Source: Alphaproteobacteria bacterium (lineage in GTDB: Bacteria; Pseudomonadota; Alphaproteobacteria; ATCC43930; CGMCC-115725). Taken from it: 9,667 bases of DNA. The stretch's first letter is position 1. Each line of letters opens with the position of its first letter. Below, piece after piece: positions 1 through 6,364 of the stretch. The notes beneath the pieces are model-generated. The model saw only the letters and a list, made by a program, of their open reading frames with translations, was not told the origin of the DNA and made no database searches. Position numbers and translations under genes: made by a program. Location: positions 1-9,667 of the forward strand of contig JASHRZ010000642.1 in NCBI GenBank assembly GCA_030037055.1, given 5' to 3'.

Positions 1-506
1 ATGTAGAAGATCCAGCGCCAGGAGCTGTAGGTGACGATGAAGCCGCCGAGCGGCGGTCCCAGCACCGGCCCGATCAGCGCCGGCACCGTCAGATAGGACA
101 TGGCGCGCACCAGCTCCGATTTTGCCACGCTGCGCAGCATGACGAGGCGGCCCACCGGCACCATCATCGCGCCGCCGATTCCCTGCAGCACCCGCGAGGC
201 GACCAGCTCCGGCAGCGAGTTGGCTAGACCGCAGCAAACCGAGCCCAGGGTGAAGGTGACAATCGCCGCGCGGAACACCGAGCGCGCGCCGTAACGGTCG
301 GCGAGCCAGCCGCTCAGCGGGATGAAGACGGCGAGGCTCAGCAGGTAGGAGGTGATCGCGAGGTTGAGCCGGAGCGGGTCCTCGCCCAGCGACCGCGCGA
401 TCGCAGGCAGCGCCGTGGCGATGACCGTCGAGTCCAAGTTCTCCATGAACAAGGCGCAGGCGACGATCAGCGGCACCAGCACGGGACGGAGGGGAGGGGC
501 CGGCAT
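1..506 (-). CDS. MFS transporter, DHA2 (EmrB/QacA-like) family, N-terminal part
   Basis: This is the first 168 residues of a major facilitator superfamily proton-driven exporter of the inner membrane; the rest lies beyond the left edge. Translating back from the ATG at 506 gives a first membrane helix (about residues 9-33) ending in the DHA family motif LDSTVIATALP (24-34). Next come motif A in the loop after helix 2, GWLADRYGAR (66-75), a motif-B-like stretch LVASRVLQGIGGA (101-113), and the antiporter motif C, GPVLGPPLGG (146-155). The order and spacing are normal for 14-helix DHA2 drug or metabolite exporters. The substrate cannot be told from this half. The gene starts 50 bp after the stop of the ABC exporter and may be co-transcribed with it, but a strong hairpin lies between them. 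There is no clear ribosome binding site. Family assignment is firm; drug export is a family-level inference. Confidence 0.9.
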   Translation of the reverse strand, partial: MPAPPLRPVLVPLIVACALFMENLDSTVIATALPAIARSLGEDPLRLNLAITSYLLSLAVFIPLSGWLADRYGARSVFRAAIVTFTLGSVCCGLANSLPELVASRVLQGIGGAMMVPVGRLVMLRSVAKSELVRAMSYLTVPALIGPVLGPPLGGFIVTYSSWRWIFY

Positions 507-532
507 CGGGACTCGTTATAGAGGCTAGCGCG

Positions 533-565
533 CCGGGTTGCAGCCCTGACCGGCTGCTAACCCGG
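533..565 (-). terminator. Long hairpin at the ABC exporter stop codon
   Basis: CCGGGTTGCAGCC (533-545) pairs with GGCTGC (552-557) and AACCCGG (559-565), giving a 13-bp stem with one unpaired base (558) and a 6-base loop. The arm includes the exporter's TAG stop (557-559). No run of T follows on the minus strand, so this is not a classical intrinsic terminator. It could reduce read-through into the MFS gene or stabilise the 3' end of the exporter mRNA. Confidence 0.45.
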
Positions 566-2377
566 ACGGTCGGTGAATTGCAGCGCGGCAAGGCGCGCAT
601 AGAGGCCGCCCTCGCGGATGAGCTCGTGATGCCGGCCCTGCGCGACGATTCGGCCCTCCGCCATGACGATGATGCGTTCGGCGCGCAGCACGGTGGCCAG
701 GCGATGGGCGATGACGAGCGTGGTGCGGCCCGCCGCGAGACGCTCCAGCGCGCGCTGCACCGCGCGCTCGGATTGGGCATCGAGCGCCGAGGTCGCCTCG
801 TCGAGCAGCAGGATCGCCGGATTGCGCAGGATCGCGCGGGCAATCGCCAATCGCTGGCGCTGGCCGCCGGAAAGCCGCACCCCCTTTTCGCCGAGAAAGG
901 TGTCGAACCCTTCAGGCAGAAGGTCGAGGAACTCCGCCGCCGCGGCCGCCTCGGCGGCGGCGCGGACCTCGCGGTCGCTCGCTTCGGGGCGGCCGTAGCG
1001 GATGTTGTCGGCGGCCGAGGCGCCGAAGATCACGGGATCCTGCGCGACGAAGCCGATGCGCTTGCGCAGATCGGCCGGATCGACTGCGGCGATGTCGACG
1101 CCGTCGACGCGCACGCTGCCGCGCGTGGGGTCGTAGAAGCGCAGTAGCAGCTGGAACACCGTGGTCTTGCCGGCGCCCGAGGGTCCCACCAGGGCCACCG
1201 TCTCGCCCGGCGCCACCGTCAGCGAGAAATCGGCGAGCGCTGGCCGCTCCGGCCGCGAGGGGTAGAAAAAGCTGACGCGGTCGAGCTCGACCTGGCCGCG
1301 CGGCGGTGCGGGAAAGGAAAGCGGTTGCGCCGGCGCGGTGATCTCCGGCGCGGTGGCGAGCAGCTCGAGCAGCCGCTCGGCGGCGCCGGCCGCGCGCTGG
1401 AGGTCGCCATACACCTCCGAGAGGGTGCCGACGGCAAAGGCGGTGAGCACGGCGTAGAAGATGAAGGCTGAAAGCTCACCGCCGGTCATCTGCCCGGCGA
1501 TCGCGTCATAACCGCCGACCCAGAGCACGAGGGCGATGGCGCCAAAGGCGAGCAGCATGACCACCGCGGTGAGCAGCGCGCGCACGCGGATGCGCGCGAC
1601 CGCGGTATCGAAGGACTGGCCGACTCGGCCGGCGAATCGGGCGCGGTCGATCGATTCGTGGGTGAAGGCCTGGACCGTGCGGATGGCGTTGATCATCTCC
1701 TCGGCATAGGCGCCGACATCGGCGACCCGGTCCTGCGAGCGGCGCGACAGCGCGCGCACGCGCCGGCCGAAGAACAGGATCGGCACCACCACCACCGGCA
1801 CGATGATCAGCACCAGCCCGGCCAGCTTGGCCGAGGTCACCACCATCATGACGAGGCCACCCACCAGGATCAGCGCGTTGCGCAGCGCCAGCGACACGCT
1901 TGAGCCGATGACGGTCTGCAGCAGCGTCGTGTCGGTGGTGAGGCGCGACAGCACTTCGCCGGTCTTGGTCACCTCGAAATAGGCCGGGCTCAGCGAGATG
2001 ATGCGGCCGAAGACGGCGATGCGGAGATCGGCGACGACGCGCTCGCCGATCCAGGAGACGAGATAGAATCGGCCATAAGTGGACGCCGCCATGACCGCGA
2101 CAATGGCCATGAGCACGCTGACGGTGCGGTCGAGCTGGCCCGAATCGGCGGCACTGAGCCCGTCATCAACCAGGCGGCGGACGCCTTGGCCGAGCATCAG
2201 CACGCTCGCCGAGGAGACCAGGAGCGCGATGGTGGCGCCCAAGAGGCGCAGCCGGTAGGGCCCGAGATAGGAGAGCAGCGCCAGCAGCGAGCGCAGGCTG
2301 CGCCCGCGCGGACGCTCCGCCGCCTGGGCCGCCGGCGCTGCGCCGACTCCGCCGGCAGATGGCTCGCTTATGGCCAT
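557..2377 (-). CDS. ABC exporter, fused permease and ATPase (MsbA/ABCB-like half transporter)
   Basis: A 606-residue type IV ABC exporter, expected to work as a homodimer in the inner membrane. The N-terminal membrane domain has about six hydrophobic helices (near residues 44-64, 84-106, 158-180, 185-203, 268-288 and 300-320). The C-terminal ATPase domain is complete: A-loop tyrosine 372, Walker A GPSGAGKTT (398-406), Q-loop Gln446, signature LSGGQ (503-507), Walker B ILLLDE (522-527), D-loop SALD (530-533) and switch His558. All catalytic residues are present, so it should be active. Length is usual for the family (about 580-620). An Ala/Pro-rich tail of about 25 residues precedes the first helix. 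The ATG at 2377 is the only good start in frame and lies about 30 bp below a candidate promoter. The substrate (lipid, drug or peptide) cannot be inferred. Confidence 0.95.
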   Translation of the reverse strand: MAISEPSAGGVGAAPAAQAAERPRGRSLRSLLALLSYLGPYRLRLLGATIALLVSSASVLMLGQGVRRLVDDGLSAADSGQLDRTVSVLMAIVAVMAASTYGRFYLVSWIGERVVADLRIAVFGRIISLSPAYFEVTKTGEVLSRLTTDTTLLQTVIGSSVSLALRNALILVGGLVMMVVTSAKLAGLVLIIVPVVVVPILFFGRRVRALSRRSQDRVADVGAYAEEMINAIRTVQAFTHESIDRARFAGRVGQSFDTAVARIRVRALLTAVVMLLAFGAIALVLWVGGYDAIAGQMTGGELSAFIFYAVLTAFAVGTLSEVYGDLQRAAGAAERLLELLATAPEITAPAQPLSFPAPPRGQVELDRVSFFYPSRPERPALADFSLTVAPGETVALVGPSGAGKTTVFQLLLRFYDPTRGSVRVDGVDIAAVDPADLRKRIGFVAQDPVIFGASAADNIRYGRPEASDREVRAAAEAAAAAEFLDLLPEGFDTFLGEKGVRLSGGQRQRLAIARAILRNPAILLLDEATSALDAQSERAVQRALERLAAGRTTLVIAHRLATVLRAERIIVMAEGRIVAQGRHHELIREGGLYARLAALQFTDRPG

Positions 2378-2396
2378 ATCGCAGAGCGCCCCATGT

Positions 2397-2423
2397 GGTA
2401 TAAGAGAGCCTGCGCGGTATAAG
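2397..2423 (-). repeat. Direct repeat GGTATAAG, period 19 bp
   Basis: GGTATAAG occurs at 2397-2404 and again at 2416-2423, in an otherwise G+C-rich gap between two divergent genes. Read on the minus strand each copy gives TATACC, which resembles a -10 element. The upstream copy (2416-2421) has a -35-like hexamer at the right distance. The copies may be alternative -10 elements or a regulator half-site pair. Confidence 0.4.
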
Positions 2424-2444
2424 GTCGCGGTCGAGCCGCGGCAA
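2416..2444 (-). promoter_or_regulatory. Candidate sigma70-type promoter of the ABC exporter
   Basis: On the minus strand a -35-like TTGCCG (2444-2439) is followed after exactly 17 bp by a -10-like TATACC (2421-2416). Transcription would start near 2409, leaving a leader of about 30 bases before the ATG at 2377. Position and spacing fit; the match to consensus is partial. No comparably convincing promoter was found for the divergent bactofilin gene. Confidence 0.4.
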
Positions 2445-2561
2445 GCTTGGCCATCCTTCGGCCATTGTCGCGTACCAAATTTGACTCCGGCCCTGTCCGG
2501 CGCTGCCGGCTAATGTCGGCCGCTTTTCAAATCGCTCGCCACCTCCGGGAGCCGTTGCACC

Positions 2562-2993
2562 ATGCTGAACACCAAACCCGCCGCCGCCCAGCCTACTCCA
2601 CCCGCCCAACCCGCTGCCAAGGCTGAAACCGCCACGCGCAAGCTCGTCGTGGGCCGCGGCATCGTCTTCTCCGGCGAGATCACCTCCTGCGACTGCCTCG
2701 TGGTGGAAGGCACGGTCAAGGCCAACATCGCCGGCTGCCACGACATCAACATCGCCGAAGGCGGCCTGTTCACCGGCTCGGCCTCGGTCGAAAGCGCCGA
2801 GATCCGCGGCCGATTCGAGGGCGCGCTCAATGTCAGCGGCCGGCTGCTCATCCATGCCAATGGCAAGGTCGCGGCCGAAGTGCGCTATCACCAGATCGAG
2901 ATCGAGCGCGGCGGCGAGATCTCGGGCCAAATCCAGGCGCAGGCCGCGGGCCAATCGGCCCAGGCGCCGACGCCGCTGCCGCGACGGGCTTAG
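2562..2993 (+). CDS. Bactofilin (polymer-forming cytoskeletal protein)
   Basis: A 143-residue bactofilin (DUF583 family). These proteins polymerise without nucleotide into filaments or sheets, usually under the inner membrane, and scaffold cell-wall or morphogenesis enzymes. The core beta-helix domain runs from about residue 28 to 125, starting LVVGRGIVFSGEI and showing the repeating short strand-turn pattern with regular Gly and Val/Ile positions (for example LVVEGTVKANI, 46-56). Pro/Ala/Gln-rich tails flank it (1-26 and 126-143), which is typical. The length is within the normal 120-180 range. The ATG at 2562 has GGGAG at 2547-2551, 10 bases upstream. The gene diverges from the ABC exporter and converges on the small protein at 3000. 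No M23 peptidase gene, a frequent bactofilin neighbour, is in the window. The particular cellular role is unknown. Confidence 0.92.
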   Translation: MLNTKPAAAQPTPPAQPAAKAETATRKLVVGRGIVFSGEITSCDCLVVEGTVKANIAGCHDINIAEGGLFTGSASVESAEIRGRFEGALNVSGRLLIHANGKVAAEVRYHQIEIERGGEISGQIQAQAAGQSAQAPTPLPRRA

Positions 2994-3006
2994 CCGCTCC
3001 TAAGCC
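2987..3006. terminator. Bidirectional hairpin formed by two convergent stop codons
   Basis: A perfect 7-bp inverted repeat, GGCTTAG (2987-2993) and CTAAGCC (3000-3006), with a 6-base loop. The plus-strand bactofilin stop TAG (2991-2993) is in one arm and the minus-strand stop of the small protein (3000-3002) is in the other. Neither side has a T-tract, so termination strength is uncertain, but position and symmetry fit a shared end for both transcripts. Confidence 0.5.
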
Positions 3007-3293
3007 TCGGCCAGCACCGCCCGGGCGATCGCCTCCCATTCCGAGGCGAGCGCGCCGTTCTGCGCCGGCTTGCCGGCGCGGCGGTACCAGTAGCCGGCAT
3101 TGGCGGCATCGCCTTCGCGGCGGTGCAGATAGGCGTGGACCCAGGCGCCCTGCGCATCGTCTTGCTCTTGGGCGCATTCATGGGCTTTGGTCCAATCGCC
3201 CTTGGCGTCCCACCACAGCGCCTTTGCCGCGAGGCTCAACTTTGCCGGCGGCCGGTTCCGGGCGAGCGACGCCTTGAAGGCGGCGAGATCCAT
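3000..3293 (-). CDS. Small conserved protein of unknown function, helical-repeat-like
   Basis: A 97-residue soluble protein with no signal peptide or membrane segment. It is rich in Trp, Ala and Arg. The stretches ALWWDAKGDWTKAHECAQ and GAWVHAYLHRREGDAANAGY suggest two helical hairpins of the TPR or Sel1 kind, with repeated G-D-W/A-x-x-A-x patterns. I recognise the general pattern from uncharacterised proteins of alphaproteobacteria but know no function. I chose the ATG at 3293 (protein beginning MDLAAFKAS); a TTG two codons upstream (3299) is possible, with GAGAG at 3306-3310 spaced for it. It begins 9-15 bp after the amidase stop and is the last gene of the four-gene operon. Its stop codon is part of the hairpin shared with the bactofilin gene. 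Confidence 0.75.
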   Translation of the reverse strand: MDLAAFKASLARNRPPAKLSLAAKALWWDAKGDWTKAHECAQEQDDAQGAWVHAYLHRREGDAANAGYWYRRAGKPAQNGALASEWEAIARAVLAEA

Positions 3294-3308
3294 GTCCAAA
3301 ACAGGCTC

Positions 3309-4769
3309 TCAGCTCGCCTCATAGCCCGGCGGCGGGACGAAGGCGCGATGCTCGCGCTCGAGCAGGCGCGCAAGCCGCAGGCAGGTGAGATCGCCGTATT
3401 GCGGGCCGATGATCTGCACGCCGGTCGGCAGGCCCGCGGGCGACAGCGCCGCCGGCGCCACGGTGGCGGGCAGGTAGAAGAGGCCGGAATAGCCGGCCCA
3501 GAAGAGCTGCTCATGCATCGGCCGCTGCCGGCCGTTGACCGTGATGGAGCGGCCGAAGGGATCGCCCTCGTGGTCGTGCGCAAAGGCGGTGGTGGTCACC
3601 ACCGGACAGAGCAGCACGTCGTAATCCCTAAAGAATTCCGCCCAGGCAAGCCGCATCTTGTGGCGCGCCTCGTTGCCGACGAGCCAGTCGCGGTGATGCA
3701 AGGTGGCACCGCGCAGCGCCTGGGCGGTGCCGCTCATGTCATCGGGGCTGAGCGCCTGCGCCTTTTCACGGTTGCGGCGGAAGGCCTCGTCGGGCTGGCG
3801 CCCGGACATGGCGGCGCCGAGCAGGCGGCGGAAGAGCCGGTCGACCTCGAGCGTGTCGAGTGCCGGCCGCGCCCGGTCGCTGACCGCGGCGCCGGCCTTG
3901 GCGAGCGTGTCCGCGACCGCCTGAACACCGTCCTGCACGGCGCGGTCGACCTCGGCATGGGGTACGCTCAGCAACACCGCCGCGCGGAACTCGGCGAGCC
4001 GCTCGCGGCGCGGCTTTGCCAATTCGAGACGCCAGCCCTGAGCGTCGATCTCGTCGGGCCCGGCCATGGCGGCGAGCGCCACCTCGAGATCGCCGGCGCT
4101 GCGCGCCATCGGGCCCACCACCGAGATGTCGCCGACGGCCACGCGCCCGCCCACCGCATGGCCGCGCGGCGAGACCACGCCCCAGCTCGGCTTGTGCGCA
4201 AAGATGCCGCAATAATGCGCGGGGTTGCGCAGTGAGGAGCCGATATCGCTGCCGGCCTCGAGGCCGGTAAGGCCCGCCGCCAGCGCTGCGGCCGCGCCGC
4301 CCGAGGAACCGCCGGGGCTGCGCGCCACGTCCCAGGGATTGCTGGTGGTGCCGTAGATGGCATTGTAGCTCTGCCAGTCCGCCAACATCAGCGGCACGTT
4401 GGTCTTGCCGAAGAGCACGGCGCCGGCGGCGATGAGCCGGTCGACCGCCAGGGCATTGCGCCTCGCGCGGTGGTCCCTGAACTCCGGCGCCCCCCAGGTG
4501 GTGGGAAGCCCGGTCACGTCGTAGGATTCCTTCACCGTCATCGGCACGCCGTGCAGTGGTCCCCAGACTTCGCCGCGCCGCAGCGCCGCGTCGGCAGCCT
4601 CGGCGCGGGCGCGCGCCGCCTCGAGCGTGGTGGCGATGATGGCGTTGAGCTTTGGGTTGTAGCGCTCGACCCGCCGCAGATAGAGCTCCAGCAGCTCGCG
4701 GCAGCCGACACGCTTGGCGCGGATCTCCGCGGCAAGCTCCAGTGCCGAGCGGAACGGCAGGTCGGTCAT
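3309..4769 (-). CDS. Amidase-signature family amidase
   Basis: A 486-residue cytoplasmic amidase-signature hydrolase that should hydrolyse a carboxylic amide through a Ser-cisSer-Lys triad. The triad is visible: Lys80 in GVPMTVKE, cis-Ser155 in SPGGSSGG (151-158) and nucleophile Ser179 in GSDIGSSLR (173-181). The spacings of 75 and 24 residues equal those of mammalian FAAH (Lys142, Ser217, Ser241). The usual second glycine before the nucleophile is Ser178 here, an accepted variant. The C-terminal part ends in the family's GLPTGVQIIG (446-455). The open frame extends far upstream, but the ATG at 4769 has AAGGAG at 4775-4780, five bases away, and gives the usual length; the longer reading overlaps the aldolase gene. 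It lies 20 bp after that gene. The substrate is unknown. It is not obviously GatA, because gatB and gatC are absent. Confidence 0.95.
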   Translation of the reverse strand: MTDLPFRSALELAAEIRAKRVGCRELLELYLRRVERYNPKLNAIIATTLEAARARAEAADAALRRGEVWGPLHGVPMTVKESYDVTGLPTTWGAPEFRDHRARRNALAVDRLIAAGAVLFGKTNVPLMLADWQSYNAIYGTTSNPWDVARSPGGSSGGAAAALAAGLTGLEAGSDIGSSLRNPAHYCGIFAHKPSWGVVSPRGHAVGGRVAVGDISVVGPMARSAGDLEVALAAMAGPDEIDAQGWRLELAKPRRERLAEFRAAVLLSVPHAEVDRAVQDGVQAVADTLAKAGAAVSDRARPALDTLEVDRLFRRLLGAAMSGRQPDEAFRRNREKAQALSPDDMSGTAQALRGATLHHRDWLVGNEARHKMRLAWAEFFRDYDVLLCPVVTTTAFAHDHEGDPFGRSITVNGRQRPMHEQLFWAGYSGLFYLPATVAPAALSPAGLPTGVQIIGPQYGDLTCLRLARLLEREHRAFVPPPGYEAS

Positions 4770-4789
4770 GGTGTCTCCTTTCGGGGGGC

Positions 4790-5530
4790 TCAGGCGTTGG
4801 TGCGCCGGGCGCGCATGCGGCGCACCATGGCGTCGAACATGAGGCGCGCGGTGGTGCCATGGGCGAAATCGGCGGCGTCCCTGGCCGAGCGGCGCCGCAC
4901 CTCTTCCGGCACGGCGATCTCGGCGCCGGCGATCGCCTGGGTCAGGCACTGCACCTCGCAGGCGCGCTGCAGCGACCACATCCAACGGAAGGCTTGCGGG
5001 ACGTCGGCGCCGACGACCAGCAGCCCGTGATTGCGAAGGATCAGCACGTCCCTGTCGCCCAGCGCGCGCACCAGACGCGGCTGCTCGTCGGCATGGACGG
5101 AGATGCCTTCGAAATCGTGATAGCCGACACGGTCCTGGAACATGGCGCCGTAGAAATTGTCGTGCGACAGCCCCCGCTCCTTGCAGGAGACGGCGACGCC
5201 GGCGGTGGTATGGAGGTGCATGATGCAATGCGCGTCTTCGCGCGCGGCGTGGATCGCGGCATGGATGATGAACCCAGCGGGATTGACGGGGTGCTCGCTC
5301 GGACCGAGGGCGTTGCCGTCGAGATCGATCTTCACCAGCGTCTCGGCGGTCACCTCCTCGTACATCAACCCGTAGGGATTGATGAGGAAATGCCGCTCCG
5401 GTCCCGGCACGCGCGCGGTGATGTGATTGAAGATCGCCTCGCCCCAGCCGAGATCGGCGAAGAGCCGATAGCAATCGGCCAGCTCCCGGCGGAGCCGCCA
5501 TTCCTCGGGGCCGATGTGGTTGCTGCGCAA
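4790..5530 (-). CDS. Class II aldolase/adducin family protein
   Basis: A 246-residue cytoplasmic protein of the class II aldolase (FucA/AraD/adducin head) fold. Members are divalent-metal lyases or epimerases acting on sugar phosphates, or related decarboxylases and dehydratases. The metal-binding histidines are present: His105 and His107 in IMHLHTTAG and His168 in ILRNHGLLVVG. Glu79 in GPSEH is the likely catalytic acid/base, by position relative to Glu73 of FucA. The conserved N-terminal block GWGEAIFNHITARVP (28-42) is also present. There is no ATG at the N-terminus. I chose TTG at 5530 because GGGAGGAAGG lies at 5536-5545 and the protein then begins just before the first conserved block; the next in-frame Met is residue 56. 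It follows the thioesterase stop by 25 bp and precedes the amidase by 20 bp. The specific reaction cannot be assigned. Confidence 0.9.
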   Translation of the reverse strand: MRSNHIGPEEWRLRRELADCYRLFADLGWGEAIFNHITARVPGPERHFLINPYGLMYEEVTAETLVKIDLDGNALGPSEHPVNPAGFIIHAAIHAAREDAHCIMHLHTTAGVAVSCKERGLSHDNFYGAMFQDRVGYHDFEGISVHADEQPRLVRALGDRDVLILRNHGLLVVGADVPQAFRWMWSLQRACEVQCLTQAIAGAEIAVPEEVRRRSARDAADFAHGTTARLMFDAMVRRMRARRTNA

Positions 5531-5535
5531 GCCGG

Positions 5536-5545
5536 CCTTCCTCCC
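5536..5545 (-). promoter_or_regulatory. Strong ribosome binding site fixing a TTG start
   Basis: GGGAGGAAGG on the minus strand, with its GGAGG core nine bases before the TTG at 5530-5528, is the best Shine-Dalgarno match in the operon. It lies between the thioesterase stop (5556) and the aldolase gene. It is the main reason for calling the rare TTG start. Confidence 0.65.
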
Positions 5546-5555
5546 GAGCGAGAGA

Positions 5556-5987
5556 CTAGGCGTTGGCGAGGCTTCCGCCAAGCCGCTCCTTGACCGCCGC
5601 GGGGATCGGCGCCGCCTTGATGCGCTGCGGGTCGTCGGGATCCGGGATGGCGCAGACCCTGAGTTCCGAGCCCTCGACCAGCAGCCTGCCGGCGCGCAGG
5701 AAGCGGTGCAGCACCTTGAGCGTTCTGGTGCTCCATTCCGAGACGCTGGCCTCGCAATCGAGGTCGTCGCCGAAGCCGGACGAGCCCGAGAATGTCGCCT
5801 TGGCCTCGAGCAGCGGGAAGCCTGTGAGCCCATGGGTGCGGTAGAGTTGCGGCAAGGGCAGGCCGGCATTGTCGAACAGCGCCGTGGTGCACTCGTCAAA
5901 CCAGCGAAAGTAGTTGGGGTAGAAGACGATCCCGGCAGGATCGCAATGACCCCAATCGACGCGGATGCGGCGGCGGCTGACGAACAT
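5556..5987 (-). CDS. 4-hydroxybenzoyl-CoA thioesterase family (hotdog) acyl-CoA thioesterase
   Basis: A 143-residue single-domain hotdog thioesterase that should hydrolyse an acyl- or aroyl-CoA in the cytoplasm. The block VDWGHCDPAGIVFYPNYFRW (10-29) closely matches the active-site region of Pseudomonas 4-hydroxybenzoyl-CoA thioesterase, where the catalytic Asp sits in the same H-C-D-P-A-G context; here it is Asp16. Length is normal (about 135-150). I chose the ATG at 5987 because AGGAG is at 5996-6000, eight bases away, and the protein then starts right before the first beta strand. The ATG at 6026 would add 13 unconserved basic residues. It is the first gene of the operon with the aldolase and amidase. 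An aromatic CoA substrate is possible, given the nearby paa genes, but YbgC-type enzymes with other substrates look similar. Confidence 0.9.
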   Translation of the reverse strand: MFVSRRRIRVDWGHCDPAGIVFYPNYFRWFDECTTALFDNAGLPLPQLYRTHGLTGFPLLEAKATFSGSSGFGDDLDCEASVSEWSTRTLKVLHRFLRAGRLLVEGSELRVCAIPDPDDPQRIKAAPIPAAVKERLGGSLANA

Positions 5988-6030
5988 GAGGGGCGCTCCT
6001 GGGCGGCTGCGTCGTTTGATATCCAACAGG

Positions 6031-6057
6031 TTAGCCGCCGGTGATTGGCGGGTCTAA
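6031..6057. repeat. Interrupted inverted repeat upstream of the thioesterase operon
   Basis: TTAGCCGCC (6031-6039) is mirrored by GGCGG (6047-6051) and CTAA (6054-6057), with a 7-base centre and two unpaired bases in the right arm. It lies 44-70 bp upstream of the thioesterase ATG, where a repressor or activator site would be expected. It could also form an RNA hairpin in the leader. No T-tract follows on either strand. Confidence 0.4.
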
Positions 6058-6148
6058 TCCCGTGCTTCTCAGCCTCTGCAACCGCAGCATGCCCGGCATG
6101 GGGTTGACCGGCGCCCCGGGGCGACAGGCGGGTTGAGGCCGGCACCGC

Positions 6149-6364
6149 TCACAATCCGCCCGACATGCAGCCGAAATGCGCGCGGGCGACGGCGGAGGTG
6201 ATGTGGAACAGCGTCTCGACCGCCTCGCTGGCCATGCGGCCGGCGAGGGTGATGAGCGTGCCGTCCGCCGCCGAGCGCCGGCAGTACTCCATGTAGATCT
6301 CGAGCGCAGCCAGCGACAGCGCCTCGCCCCGGGGGCCGAGGCCGCGCCAGGGAATGTCCGCAGC
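6149..6364 (-). pseudogene. Possible C-terminal remnant of an unidentified gene
   Basis: The last 71 codons of an open frame read like real protein: a Trp-Arg-Gly turn (IPWRGLGPRGEAL), then two predicted amphipathic helices (LEIYMEYCRRSAADG and GRMASEAVETLFHITSAVAR), ending at a TGA. Upstream in the same frame (to about 6601) the translation becomes Arg/Pro-rich and disordered, and no ATG or GTG with a ribosome binding site precedes the good part. The first ATG inside it would leave only 47 residues. I do not recognise the family. It may be a gene that lost its 5' end, perhaps through a frameshift near 6380-6400, or a small real gene with an unusual start. The next gene on the other strand is also broken, which favours decay. 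Confidence 0.3.

Noticed and set aside
1658..1903. A His-rich plus-strand open frame that looks like a metal-binding protein.
   Set aside because: The histidines come from reading Val/Met/Ile/Leu codons of the ABC exporter's membrane helices on the opposite strand; there is no ribosome binding site or family match.
2481..2516. TTGACT and TAATGT upstream of the bactofilin gene as a promoter.
   Set aside because: The spacer is 24 bp, far from the usual 16-19.
2166..2954. A 262-codon minus-strand open frame opposite the bactofilin gene and the start of the ABC exporter.
   Set aside because: It is Asp/Gly/Arg-rich low-complexity protein with no family motif, lying antisense to a clear bactofilin and out of frame with the exporter; a by-product of high G+C.
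3123..4235. A 370-codon plus-strand open frame opposite the amidase gene.
   Set aside because: Its minus-strand counterpart has a complete amidase triad with exact family spacing; this frame is Arg/Gly/Ala-rich with no motif.
3309..5501. A 730-codon reading of the amidase frame that would fuse an extra N-terminal domain.
   Set aside because: The extra part is the aldolase gene read out of frame (Arg-rich). The ATG at 4769 has a good ribosome binding site and gives a normal-length amidase.
6115..6126. Perfect palindromes such as CGCCCCGGGGCG and CATGCC-C-GGCATG in the gene-poor gap.
   Set aside because: They are short, with little or no loop, and are expected by chance at this base composition.
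4790..6145. A 451-codon reading that would fuse the aldolase to upstream sequence.
   Set aside because: Upstream of 5530 this frame is the thioesterase gene read out of frame. The TTG start with its strong ribosome binding site explains the gene.
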